DNA from: Peptoniphilus_A harei_B
Lineage (GTDB): Bacteria > Bacillota > Clostridia > Tissierellales > Peptoniphilaceae
Direction: 5' to 3'
NCBI GenBank assembly: GCA_032560695.1
Contig: JAWGHR010000011.1
Location: forward strand, 1 to 38,819
Length of the DNA: 38,819 nucleotides
The notes under the pieces are model-generated. The model was not told the origin of the DNA. It did not search any database and was given only the letters and a program-made list of their open reading frames with translations. This document shows positions 1 through 7,419 of this stretch, piece after piece. The position numbers and the translations under genes were made by a program. Within the stretch, counting starts at the first letter, position 1. Each line of letters opens with the position of its first letter.

Positions 1-206
1 TTTTATTTTGTTTTTACTTAACTATTCAGTAGTTTTTTGTTTGCTGTCTTTAAATGACAACTTCTATATATTAGCATCTAGAAAATCATCTGTCAACTGC
101 TTTTTTTATTTTTTTGTATAAAAAATATATAGCAGCTGTTTTTTTGATAATTGCTATATATTACTACTTTATTTTTTATCTGTCAATATTTTTTTAAACT
201 TTTTAT
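1..206. other. AT-rich intergenic region with short repeats
   Basis: I see no gene here. The stretch is very AT-rich, with T-runs. It holds a 10-bp inverted repeat (ATATATAGCA at 125-134 and its complement at 152-161). A loosely repeated phrase, CTATATATTA followed by ATCTGTCAA, occurs near 63-98 and again near 155-187. It lies downstream of the leftward gene at 207-731, so a termination role is possible, but no classic GC-rich stem with a T-run is visible. Confidence 0.5.
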
Positions 207-731
207 TTAATATAATTTCGAAACTTTTTTCCATTTTCTTATTTTTGTCCTGAAGGTCTTAAAGGGTGCCACAGTATTAACGTGTATAAACTTATAGACC
301 TCCCATACCGCAGTTTTTGTCGCTTCATCTGCCCATTTTCTCATGTGTGGACTAAATAGTTCTTCTTCAGTCATACTATCTATAAGTTCCAAAATCTTAT
401 TTATGTTTCCATCTAATATCTTTTTAAGTTCCTCTAAGGACAAAGCAGAATAGGTTTCATTAAACCACTTATATAATTTTTCAAGTTCATTCCATTTAAA
501 TTTATCCGATGGGGTTTTTACTTCCAAACCTTTTTTCTCATCCTCTTCCCACTTTAGCAATAGACTTGTCCATCCTACTTGGTAAGAGAGGTTTTCTGCT
601 GGACTTCTATCCACTCCTTCAAATTTTTGATCCTTTACTTCTTCATCAATATCATTAAATTCATCAATATATTTTTTATATGCTTTAATGATTTCTTCTT
701 TTAATTCTTCTTTATTTGTGTACTCTTTCAT
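207..731 (-). CDS. ClbS/DfsB family four-helix protein (DUF1706-like)
   Basis: A 174-residue soluble protein recognised as the ClbS/DfsB (DUF1706) family by its overall pattern. It has a helical N-terminus, a conserved SYQVGWTSLLLKWE stretch near residues 49-62, and a C-terminal helix with KFIHVNTVAPFKTFRTKIRKW. Family members adopt a DinB-like helical bundle, and one member (ClbS) protects against colibactin. No such substrate can be assumed here. The start at 731 is preceded by AAGGAAAA at a good distance. The next gene upstream ends at 742, so the two are probably co-transcribed. The family call is fairly safe and the cellular role is unknown. Confidence 0.75.
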   Translation of the reverse strand: MKEYTNKEELKEEIIKAYKKYIDEFNDIDEEVKDQKFEGVDRSPAENLSYQVGWTSLLLKWEEDEKKGLEVKTPSDKFKWNELEKLYKWFNETYSALSLEELKKILDGNINKILELIDSMTEEELFSPHMRKWADEATKTAVWEVYKFIHVNTVAPFKTFRTKIRKWKKVSKLY

Positions 732-741
732 ATTTTCCTTT

Positions 742-1539
742 TTATAGGTGCTCGTTATCTCTAATTAGTTTTTTTATTTCTGCAATTTCTGCTTGTGCTT
801 CTCTCAAATTCTTTTTTAAATTAGGAAAGGCTTTTAATATTCTCTTTTCTTCTAGTTTTTCTCTTCTCTCTCTAAGTTCGTTAACTCTTTCTTCCAGTTC
901 TACAAACTCTGGCTTCTTCTTTAATTCTTCTTGTTTGCTTTCTATTTGGACTGTCCTGTCGTAAACTCTTACGCCAATCCTATCTGATACTTTCTTAATG
1001 TCTTTGCTTATTCTATCTATTGCTCTGAATTCTTTATTTAATCCAATAAGTGTATTAATAGTAGCTATTAAGTCTACAGCCATAATTATCACTAGACCAA
1101 TTCCCAAGTATAGTGAAACTCTCTCTGGTATTAGACTTACCATTTTTATAATCATTGGATGGACTGCTTCGTATAATAGGAAGCAAAACATGCCCCATAT
1201 GACAGAAAATTCTAAGCAGACGTAACCTCCTATGTTGAGTCTTCTATCAGAGTAGTCCCACCATCTCTCGTGAAAAATTTTCTCAAGCAAGAAACCTGCA
1301 ATATATTCTATTAGAGTTGCTATGAACATGGATCCCAGGAACAAGACCATCTTGTTCTTATCTGCTATGTCTGTTAAAAAGTATATTACTGCTATGGCAC
1401 CGAAACCATAGATGGGACAATAAGGTCCAGCCAAGAAGCCCCGGTTTATAAATCTTCCCTTAGTTACTGTGTGATAAGATACTTCTATTACCCAACCCAC
1501 AAAGGCGTAGATAAAAAAATAAATTAAGTAGTCTCTCAT
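742..1539 (-). CDS. CmpB-type multi-pass membrane protein (putative ABC transporter permease family)
   Basis: A 265-residue integral membrane protein with about five hydrophobic segments in its first 165 residues (for example near 3-21, 38-57 and 65-87). A charged, probably coiled-coil cytoplasmic tail follows at 185-265. The N-terminal block with FVGWVIEV, RGFLAGPYCPIYGFG and the W-WDYS motif near residue 93 is typical of the PF06541 family, named putative ABC transporter permease although no ATPase partner is nearby. The ribosome site is GAGGAAG directly before the ATG. It ends 11 bp before the ClbS-like gene starts, suggesting a two-gene leftward transcript. Transport function is unproven for the family. 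Confidence 0.75.
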   Translation of the reverse strand: MRDYLIYFFIYAFVGWVIEVSYHTVTKGRFINRGFLAGPYCPIYGFGAIAVIYFLTDIADKNKMVLFLGSMFIATLIEYIAGFLLEKIFHERWWDYSDRRLNIGGYVCLEFSVIWGMFCFLLYEAVHPMIIKMVSLIPERVSLYLGIGLVIIMAVDLIATINTLIGLNKEFRAIDRISKDIKKVSDRIGVRVYDRTVQIESKQEELKKKPEFVELEERVNELRERREKLEEKRILKAFPNLKKNLREAQAEIAEIKKLIRDNEHL

Positions 1540-1563
1540 GTCTTCCTCTTTCTAATTTTATGT

Positions 1564-1595
1564 AAAAAAAAATATGTTAGTCTTACTAACATATT
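1564..1595 (-). terminator. Rho-independent terminator after the LuxR-type gene
   Basis: An 11-bp perfect stem (1571-1581 with 1585-1595) with a 3-nt loop, followed on the minus strand by a run of nine Ts. It lies just past the stop codon of the LuxR-type regulator and ends the lipid kinase-lacI-luxR transcript. Confidence 0.85.
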
Positions 1596-1603
1596 ATAAA
1601 CTA

Positions 1604-2131
1604 TTAATATTTAATTTGGCTGTAATTTTTTATTATTTCTTTTCTTCCACTAACTCCTAATTTTTTGTAGACAATAGTCAGGTTGTTCTTTATTGTTTTC
1701 TCACTGATAAATATTTCTTTTGAAATCTCCTTGTTGGTCTTGCCCAAGATTATTTCTTCTAAAAGCTTTTTCTCTCTCCTGTTAAGAGTTTTTAGTTTTT
1801 CAAATTTGTCGCTCCTATTAACCTTGGCTTCCTTTAAGCTTTCTTCTATATAGATGTGACCTCTTAGTGTCTTATCTATTCCCTCTCTTACTTCATCAGC
1901 TGATGCCCAATAGCTAAGTAGTGAATAGTCTATTACAAGAGGAATATTTTTCTCGTCTATTAACCTAATTTTATCAACTTCAAGCTTCTCTAAATTCTTG
2001 TCTTCAAAGATTAGGATATCAAAATCTTCTACTTCATCCTTATAAAAATCAAGGACTTCATATCCCTCTAGGATATTTTGAAGTCCCTTCATTATAATTT
2101 CACTTTTAGTCTCTATAGAAACTCTTGTCAT
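1604..2131 (-). CDS. LuxR-type helix-turn-helix regulator with degenerate receiver-like N-terminus
   Basis: A 175-residue protein. Residues about 115-170 form a clear LuxR/GerE DNA-binding domain: LNRREKKLLEEIILGKTNKE, then ISEKTIKNNL and a KLGVSGRKE recognition region. The first ~100 residues look like a receiver fold, but the usual phospho-acceptor strand reads DILIFEDKN rather than the classic DxxMP pattern. Classical phosphorylation by a histidine kinase is therefore doubtful, and no kinase gene is adjacent. Its ATG overlaps the stop of the LacI-type gene in an ATGA arrangement, so translation is probably coupled to that regulator. Targets cannot be read from the sequence. Confidence 0.75.
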   Translation of the reverse strand: MTRVSIETKSEIIMKGLQNILEGYEVLDFYKDEVEDFDILIFEDKNLEKLEVDKIRLIDEKNIPLVIDYSLLSYWASADEVREGIDKTLRGHIYIEESLKEAKVNRSDKFEKLKTLNRREKKLLEEIILGKTNKEISKEIFISEKTIKNNLTIVYKKLGVSGRKEIIKNYSQIKY

Positions 2132-3138
2132 CTTAATTCCTTTACACTTTCTCTTTCAAGAATTTGTGATGGAAGTACAAGATTTTCTGATAGGTCGCTT
2201 TCCTTCTTGTCAATTTTCTTTAGGATCTTCCTAATGGAAACTGCACCAATGTCGTAGTAAGGAATCTTTACAGTTGTAAGTTTTGGTCTGTAGATATCAG
2301 AAATATAAGATCCTCCAAACCCTGTTACAGAAATATCATCTGGAGTCTTGTAGCCATTGTCTAATAGCATGTTCATTAGGTGGATGGCAATTGTGTCGAA
2401 GGATGTGAAGAAAGCTGTAACCCCTTCCTTCTTAACTGTGGCAAGAATTTCTCCTTCTTCCTCTTCTATGTCCTTTGCATCACGACCTTCAACAAAAAGA
2501 TTTATCTTCTTTAAGCCAGCTTCTTCCATGGCCTTGTTATAACCTTCAATTTTTTTCTTCTCAAAAGTCCTGTCATAGTCTTTCCTAACAGCAAGAGAGG
2601 CAATATTTTTGTGTCCCTTTTCTATTAAAAGCTTAACCATTTCATAGGATGCTTTTTCATAATCTATTTCTGTCGAGAATTTTTCAATTTCATAGAAGTT
2701 AGAAATAATTACATAAGGAATCTTACTTTCTTCAAGTTTATATTCAAGTTTAGGGTTGTGTAGATTTGAAATTACAATAATACCTTCAACTTGTTTTTGT
2801 GCCAAGAGGTTGGCAAATTTCATTTCTGATTCTGCGTCACCATAGGAGCTTGATAAAAGTATGTCGTATTTATACATTCTTCCAATTTCTTCAACACCTC
2901 TTAAGATTTGTGAAATAAAATTGGATCCAATGTCTTCTACAATTACACCAATTAAATTTGATTTCTTTGTAACTAAACTTCTCGCAACTTCGTTTGGTTT
3001 ATAATCCAAAACGTCGATAGCGTGTAGGACTCTTCTTCGTGCCTCAGGGCTAACAGGTTTTGAGTCATTTATTACCCTTGATACTGTAGAAATGGACACA
3101 TCCGCCATTTTTGCTACATCTTTAATTGTAGATGCCAT
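2128..3138 (-). CDS. LacI/GalR family transcriptional regulator
   Basis: A 336-residue regulator. The N-terminal LacI helix-turn-helix is intact at residues 4-25 (TIKDVAKMADVSISTVSRVI), followed by the hinge region to about residue 60 (YKPNEVARSLVTKKS). A periplasmic-binding-protein-like effector domain with the usual NLIGVIVEDI and DDISVTGFG motifs follows. It resembles the CcpA/PurR branch, but no sugar or purine operon is adjacent, so the effector is unknown. The start at 3138 has AAGGAGGAAACT before it. The gene begins 10 bp after the lipid kinase ends and overlaps the LuxR-type gene by 4 bp, making a three-gene operon with two transcription factors. Confidence 0.9.
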   Translation of the reverse strand: MASTIKDVAKMADVSISTVSRVINDSKPVSPEARRRVLHAIDVLDYKPNEVARSLVTKKSNLIGVIVEDIGSNFISQILRGVEEIGRMYKYDILLSSSYGDAESEMKFANLLAQKQVEGIIVISNLHNPKLEYKLEESKIPYVIISNFYEIEKFSTEIDYEKASYEMVKLLIEKGHKNIASLAVRKDYDRTFEKKKIEGYNKAMEEAGLKKINLFVEGRDAKDIEEEEGEILATVKKEGVTAFFTSFDTIAIHLMNMLLDNGYKTPDDISVTGFGGSYISDIYRPKLTTVKIPYYDIGAVSIRKILKKIDKKESDLSENLVLPSQILERESVKELR

Positions 3139-3148
3139 AGTTTCCTCC

Positions 3149-4042
3149 TTATGGTACTATTATTCTTAATTTATTTTCCAAAACTTTAAAAGTCATAGGA
3201 AGCGTTGAAGCTTTTTCTCCGTCAACATCAATTGTAAGATTTTCATCACTTGATATTTTAATATTTTTTGTCTTTAAGTACATTACCTTGTTATGGTCAA
3301 CATGTCGTCCACCCATTAGAGAAGTAAAAAGTTCTGGAACATCAGAAATTTTAATTCCTTTAAAAATCAACACATCTAGATATCCATCTGAAATATCAGC
3401 CAAGGGAGCCATTTTTTTAAAACCTCCAACTGAAGTTGAATTAGTTATTAAAAATAAAAGCCCTTCCACTTCTCCAGTAAATTCCTCACTCTCTACATAG
3501 AAGTTCAGACTCTTTTGATATTTAAAAATTCTTTCTTCTAGAAGGACTCTTGCACCTTCAAGATAATAGGCCATATCCCCTAGGGTTGCCTTCTTCTCAG
3601 CTGGAACTGTATAGGCAATTTCTGTCAACATTCCTCCAGCAGCAACATTGATAAAGGCCCTTTCTCCAGCAAGTCCCAAGTCAATTGTCTTGGTCTTATA
3701 ATTCTTTATCATCTTATAAAAGGCATTTGGAGATGTTGGCAATCTCTGAGCATTAGCAAAATCATTTACCGTTCCACTTTGTAAGATTCCAAGAGGGATG
3801 TCTCTACCTGACAGGTAAATTCCATTTACAACTTCATTTACCGTACCGTCTCCACCACTACAAATTATAAAATCTTCTCCAGAATAGTCATATGCAAATC
3901 TAGTGCCGTCACCCTCTTCGTGAGTGAATAGGAGCTCAATCTCATATTTGTCCTTACTCATTAACTTTATAAGCTCTAAAATTTTACTAAGTGCTGTTCC
4001 CCTACCTGAGTTTGGGTTGGCAATGATCTTTACTCTCTTCAT
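3149..4042 (-). CDS. Diacylglycerol/lipid kinase, YegS/BmrU family
   Basis: A 297-residue soluble kinase of the diacylglycerol kinase catalytic superfamily. The nucleotide-binding signature NPNSGRG is at residues 9-15 and the GGDGTVNEV loop begins at residue 63; both are intact. Family members phosphorylate diacylglycerol or related lipids at the membrane face, recycling lipids during lipoteichoic-acid and phospholipid turnover. In length and motif order this matches YegS/BmrU-type lipid kinases. The start is preceded by GAGGAAAAA. It leads the operon with the LacI- and LuxR-type regulators and is separated from the upstream YtxH/DUF948 pair by a probable terminator. The exact lipid substrate is inferred only at family level. 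Confidence 0.88.
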   Translation of the reverse strand: MKRVKIIANPNSGRGTALSKILELIKLMSKDKYEIELLFTHEEGDGTRFAYDYSGEDFIICSGGDGTVNEVVNGIYLSGRDIPLGILQSGTVNDFANAQRLPTSPNAFYKMIKNYKTKTIDLGLAGERAFINVAAGGMLTEIAYTVPAEKKATLGDMAYYLEGARVLLEERIFKYQKSLNFYVESEEFTGEVEGLLFLITNSTSVGGFKKMAPLADISDGYLDVLIFKGIKISDVPELFTSLMGGRHVDHNKVMYLKTKNIKISSDENLTIDVDGEKASTLPMTFKVLENKLRIIVP

Positions 4043-4064
4043 TTTTTCCTCTTGTCTACTTATA

Positions 4065-4097
4065 AAAATAAAAGGAGACGAAGAATAACTCCGTCCC
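4065..4097 (-). terminator. Probable terminator after the DUF948-like gene
   Basis: The bases at 4074-4080 (GGAGACG) pair with 4092-4097 (CGTCCC) with one bulge. On the minus strand the hairpin is followed by TTTTATTTTT. It sits between the DUF948-like gene and the lipid kinase, so it may separate two transcription units. The stem is short, so this is moderate evidence. Confidence 0.5.
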
Positions 4098-4101
4098 TAG
4101 T

Positions 4102-4596
4102 TTATCTTAGAAAGACATCTTTAACTGTCTTTGCAACTTCTCTTAAAATATAAAAATAGTCGATGGCGTTATTTGAACTAAGTGAAATAGTTTTAGCTGT
4201 ATCAGAGATAACATCTGATATATTCATAACTGTATTTGACACTCTAAAAGAAGTATCATCGACTTGTCTTGTAATACCGTTAACTGTGTCTGAAACAGAA
4301 CCTACAGTTGATACAAGCCTTTCGACTTCTGGTTTTACATCATTTACAAGCTTTGTAGCATCAGTTGAAATTGAATTCACATTGTCAGAAATTTCCTTGG
4401 CATTGTCCATAATGGAAGGAACAGTCTTTATTGTGTGATCAATTTCTCCTTGGTTTCTCTCAACAATTTCATTAACATTCTTTAAAATTTTAAATACATT
4501 AATAAGCACTAAAAACAGTGCAACAAGTGCAGCTATACCAGCTACATAAAGTAGGAAACTAAGTAGGCCACCTATAGTAAATGCTTGATCTAACAT
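4102..4596 (-). CDS. DUF948-like membrane-anchored coiled-coil protein
   Basis: A 164-residue protein with one strong N-terminal membrane helix (about residues 12-34, rich in L, V and A). A long helical tail follows with regularly spaced small and polar residues (DNAKEISDNVNSIS, VSDTVNGITRQVDD). This is the chemoreceptor-like heptad pattern of DUF948 proteins, which usually occur beside YtxH-type proteins, as here. The upstream YtxH-like gene ends 17 bp before this start, which has GGAGG at a good distance. A structural or stress role at the membrane is commonly suggested for the pair, but the molecular function is unknown. Confidence 0.7.
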   Translation of the reverse strand: MLDQAFTIGGLLSFLLYVAGIAALVALFLVLINVFKILKNVNEIVERNQGEIDHTIKTVPSIMDNAKEISDNVNSISTDATKLVNDVKPEVERLVSTVGSVSDTVNGITRQVDDTSFRVSNTVMNISDVISDTAKTISLSSNNAIDYFYILREVAKTVKDVFLR

Positions 4597-4613
4597 CCTA
4601 TATACCTCCTATC

Positions 4614-5171
4614 TTATTTTCTTGCTTCTTTTTCTACCTTGTCTTTTGTTTCTTCAACAGATTCTTTTACATTATCAGCTGATTTTTTTGCTTCTCTTTT
4701 AACGTCTTTAGCACCTTCTTTTAGGTCTTCTTTAACGTCTTTAGCTGTATCTTTAACTTCTTCTGATGTGTTTTTAACATCATATTTAATGTCTTCAGCA
4801 CCAGCTCTTACAACTTCGCCAATTGCTTTAGCTTTAGCCTTAGCTACTTCAACGTCTTCGTCAAATTCATATTTCTTAAGTGCAGCCCTGTCTCTTAAAT
4901 CAGCGTAAGTCTTCTTAGCTTGTTCGCCAGCTTGATAAGCCTTGAATTCAATAGTATCCTTAGCGTCATTAGCTGCATTTAGAGCTTGGTTAGCTGCTTC
5001 TTTAGATTTGTTTGCTATGTCTTCACGAGTCTTTTTACCTTCTTGAGGTGCAAAAAGAATTCCACCAATTGCTCCTAGTGCAAGACCAGTACCAACTTTT
5101 GAAATTTCTTTAAGTCTTCTTCTTCTAACTGCTTGATTTCTTTTTTCTTCTAAATAATCGAATAATCCCAT
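4614..5171 (-). CDS. YtxH-domain protein with long charged helical tail
   Basis: A 185-residue protein. The YtxH signature is at residues 27-50: a short glycine-rich hydrophobic stretch (GLALGAIGGILFAPQEG) followed by KKTREDI. The remaining ~130 residues are low-complexity, rich in K, E, D and A, with repeated AKDVKEDLKEG-like blocks and a probable extended helix or coiled coil resembling apolipoprotein or LEA-type repeats. YtxH proteins are small stress-associated membrane or wall proteins in Firmicutes. The ribosome site AAAGGAGAA precedes the ATG. It is the first gene of a pair with the DUF948-like protein. The repeats make homology searches with the tail unreliable. Confidence 0.75.
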   Translation of the reverse strand: MGLFDYLEEKRNQAVRRRRLKEISKVGTGLALGAIGGILFAPQEGKKTREDIANKSKEAANQALNAANDAKDTIEFKAYQAGEQAKKTYADLRDRAALKKYEFDEDVEVAKAKAKAIGEVVRAGAEDIKYDVKNTSEEVKDTAKDVKEDLKEGAKDVKREAKKSADNVKESVEETKDKVEKEARK

Positions 5172-5295
5172 AATAATTCTCCTTTATATTGTTTACTTGT
5201 TAACATTTTACCCTTTAAAGCTTAAATTAATCACATTAACCTAAGATTATTCTAAATAAGACTAAAATTCATAGCAATAAACTTTAAAATAATAG

Positions 5296-5482
5296 TAAAA
5301 ACCGCAATGCCGATACCTAGTTAATTCACACCCGCCAAGAATTATGGTGGGTAAAAAACTTGATAGCGTATTCTGGCTTCCGCTCAAAGACGGCTTGTCA
5401 TAGGACGCTCATACACAGTTTCCCGTGTGAAATTTGTCGGTTGAATTAAGTAGGCATTCTTCGTACATCGCAGAATTTACTT
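5296..5482 (-). ncRNA. Structured non-coding RNA, probably the raiA motif
   Basis: About 187 nt without an ORF, read leftward from a near-consensus promoter and ending in a U-run. On the minus strand the 5' segment CTGCGATG (5473-5466) can pair with CATTGCGG (5309-5302), immediately followed by five Us, closing the molecule. Further stems are TTAATTCA with TGAATTAA, AGCGT (5409-5405) with ACGCT (5369-5365), a hairpin with ACAC and GTGT arms, a CCG...CGG hairpin, and an ACCC...GGGT hairpin. This multi-branched form argues against 6S RNA, which is rod-like. Blocks such as GAGCGTCCTATGACAAGCCG resemble my memory of the raiA-motif consensus. The identification is from memory; the structured transcript is from the sequence. 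Confidence 0.6.
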
Positions 5483-5488
5483 AAGTAA

Positions 5489-5517
5489 ATTATAACGCAA
5501 TGAAAGTGCTTTTTCAA
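5489..5517 (-). promoter_or_regulatory. Near-consensus sigma-A promoter for the non-coding RNA
   Basis: On the minus strand TTGAAA (5517-5512), exactly 17 bp, then a perfect TATAAT (5494-5489). It points away from the pseudouridine synthase gene (whose stop is at 5514) and into the structured RNA. It is the strongest promoter visible in the window. Confidence 0.85.
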
Positions 5518-6410
5518 TAAGAGCAAGGAAAAAAGGAAAAATCTTTGGGAAGCTTTGCACAAACTTCTATCTCCTTGTTATTCCTAGGGAGTTTAAATTT
5601 TAATGAGTAGGAGTGAAGAGCCTGTCTATTAATAAGGTCTGACTTTTTACCATAGAGGCTATCGCCAAGGATTGGATGACCTATATGAGCCATGTGAACT
5701 CTGATCTGGTGGGTTCTTCCTGTGTGAAGAGTCAAGAGGACTAGGCTCATGTCTTTGTACTCATCTAGGACTCTGTAAGATGTGAGAGATTTTTTTCCAA
5801 TTACGTAGTTTACCTCACGCCTAATCCCATCTTCACTTGTGGCAATTGGACCGTCGATTAGTCCTTCCTTGTCATCAAGGATTCCTTCAACAACAGCCAA
5901 GTATTTTTTCTCCACATCTTCTTTAAAGTCACTAGAAATTTTGTCTTGAGCAAAGGAATTCTTTGCTGCCACGACAAGACCTGAAGTGTCTCTGTCAAGT
6001 CTATTGACAAACCTTACCTTTCTCTTTAATCCTTCCTCCTCAAAATAACCCAAGAGATAATTTAGAAGAGTCCCATCAGCATCGTCCTTGGCTGTGTGAG
6101 TCACTATAAAGGGGTCTTTATTTACAATTACAAGGTCATGGTCCTCGTAGATGATGTCAAGGTCTCTATGTTCTACTGCACCATTTGGCTCTTCATCTTC
6201 AAACCTAAGTGATACAAGGTCGCCCTTCTTTAAAAATTTATTTTTTCTATTTACTCTGGAGTTCAAATAAATATTTCCACTCTTAACAGACTTTCTTATT
6301 AACCTTGAGGAAAGTCCTCTCTCCTTTAAGAAGTCATTTACCTTTATTTTATTTCCCGAATTTCCGTTGAACTTAAAATTTATAAAATCTTTTGAATTTA
6401 ATCTATACAT
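5514..6410 (-). CDS. RluA-family ribosomal large-subunit pseudouridine synthase
   Basis: A 298-residue RNA-modifying enzyme. Residues about 23-70 form an S4-type RNA-binding domain, followed by the RluA-type catalytic domain. The catalytic motif RLDRDTSG is at residues 137-144, with Asp139 as the expected nucleophile, and the later GRTHQIRVHMAHIGHPILGD block is intact. Such enzymes isomerise specific uridines in 23S rRNA (or tRNA). Which site this paralogue modifies cannot be told from sequence. The start at 6410 is preceded by GAGGTG. It is divergent from NAD kinase. Its stop codon abuts the promoter of the non-coding RNA downstream. Confidence 0.92.
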   Translation of the reverse strand: MYRLNSKDFINFKFNGNSGNKIKVNDFLKERGLSSRLIRKSVKSGNIYLNSRVNRKNKFLKKGDLVSLRFEDEEPNGAVEHRDLDIIYEDHDLVIVNKDPFIVTHTAKDDADGTLLNYLLGYFEEEGLKRKVRFVNRLDRDTSGLVVAAKNSFAQDKISSDFKEDVEKKYLAVVEGILDDKEGLIDGPIATSEDGIRREVNYVIGKKSLTSYRVLDEYKDMSLVLLTLHTGRTHQIRVHMAHIGHPILGDSLYGKKSDLINRQALHSYSLKFKLPRNNKEIEVCAKLPKDFSFFPCSY

Positions 6411-6420
6411 TATACACCTC

Positions 6421-6449
6421 TAGTCAAGGGAAGTTTATTCGTTTATAAT
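6421..6449 (+). promoter_or_regulatory. Probable promoter of NAD kinase gene
   Basis: TAGTCA (6421-6426), 17 bp, then TATAAT (6444-6449), with a strong AAGGGGGT ribosome site before the TTG start at 6486. The -10 box is perfect; the -35 box matches 4 of 6. Confidence 0.65.
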
Positions 6450-6485
6450 ATAAATAATGATTAAAAAAATCAAGGGGGTTTAGTC

Positions 6486-7286
6486 TTGTCAAAAATTATA
6501 AATATACTTACCAATGCGAATTACGAGTCAAAGAAAACTGCTACAAATTTGCACAAGGTTTTAACAAAATATGGATATGAACCCTTTAATGGTTTCAAAA
6601 AAAATGCCGAGCTTTCTATTTGCATTGGAGGCGACGGATCTTTCATAAAGGCCATTCACAAGAACGACTTTCCAGAAATGCCTTTTGTTGGAATCAACAC
6701 TGGCCACCTAGGTTTTTATCAAGAGATAAAACCCGAAGAAGTTGAAAAATTTGTAAAGGACTACAAGGATGGAAATTACCAAGTTGACGACATCAAACTA
6801 ATTAGGTCTGACATCTACACAAAGAACAAGACCTACAAGTTTTACTCCATCAACGAGGTTGTCTTAAAAGCTGCTCATTCAAAGACAATCCACATGAACG
6901 TCTTTATAGATAGAAACCACGTGGAAAAATTTTCTGGTGATGGGATCTTAGTTGCCACTCCATCGGGATCAACTGCCTACAACTTTTCTTCTGGAGGCGC
7001 CATAGTCTATCCAAGTCTTCACGTCTTACAGATGACTCCCATCTCTCCAGTGAACTCAGCTGCCTATAGGTCTCTTGGCTCATCAGTTATTGTGCCAGGA
7101 GCTCACACAATTTCACTAGTTGTCGAAAAGAGGTACAAAGATTCTAACTTACTCTTAGTTGATGGGTCAGAATATTTCTTCAACAACTTGCACAGGGTTA
7201 ATATAAGACTCTCAAACAAAACAATAAAAAAACTTGTCTTTTCAAATAATTCCTACTGGGATAATTTAAAAGACAAGTTCCTATAA
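6486..7286 (+). CDS. nadK: NAD kinase
   Basis: A 266-residue cytoplasmic enzyme that phosphorylates NAD to NADP using ATP or polyphosphate. The nucleotide loop GGDGSF is at residues 48-53, NEVV at 123-126, and the family signature SGDGILVATPSGSTAYNFS at about 150-168; all key residues are present. The length is typical of Gram-positive NadK. Translation begins at TTG, chosen because the AAGGGGG ribosome site lies just upstream and no ATG fits. It is transcribed alone, away from the pseudouridine synthase gene, and ends in a terminator. Confidence 0.95.
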   Translation: MSKIINILTNANYESKKTATNLHKVLTKYGYEPFNGFKKNAELSICIGGDGSFIKAIHKNDFPEMPFVGINTGHLGFYQEIKPEEVEKFVKDYKDGNYQVDDIKLIRSDIYTKNKTYKFYSINEVVLKAAHSKTIHMNVFIDRNHVEKFSGDGILVATPSGSTAYNFSSGGAIVYPSLHVLQMTPISPVNSAAYRSLGSSVIVPGAHTISLVVEKRYKDSNLLLVDGSEYFFNNLHRVNIRLSNKTIKKLVFSNNSYWDNLKDKFL

Positions 7287-7320
7287 AGTTCTGAAAAATT
7301 TTCAGAGCTTTTTTTATTTT
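7286..7320 (+). terminator. nadK: Terminator of nadK
   Basis: An imperfect stem of about 12 bp (AAGTTCTGAAAA with TTTTCAGAGCTT, 7286-7310) followed by seven Ts. It starts at the nadK stop codon. Confidence 0.85.
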
Positions 7321-7331
7321 TTGTGAATTCA

Positions 7332-7419
7332 TAACTAAAAATTTAAAAGCCTCTTGCTAAGAATATAAAAAAATCTCACCCAAAATTTTTGGATGAGATT
7401 TTTTATTTTTATTTATTTT
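7332..7419. repeat. Direct repeat copy 1 (duplicated terminator module)
   Basis: About 88 bp nearly identical to 10467-10553. Both contain CCTCTTGCTAAGA, then the same ATCTCACCC...GGATGAGAT hairpin and T-rich tail, and both run into the stop codon of the leftward gene (SLH protein here, pyrG at the other copy). The two copies differ mainly in the hairpin loop. Confidence 0.8.
7369..7405 (-). terminator. Terminator of the VWA/SLH protein gene
   Basis: AAAATCTCACCC pairs with GGATGAGATTTT (7370-7380 with 7391-7402), with A- and T-runs on both sides, so it can act on both strands. It sits just past the stop codon at 7413 and also faces nadK. Confidence 0.85.

Noticed and set aside
5296..5482. 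6S RNA (ssrS) as identity of the structured RNA
   Set aside because: 6S RNA is a long rod with one central bubble. Here several independent hairpins and a closing long-range stem are seen, so raiA motif fits better. A covariance search would settle it.
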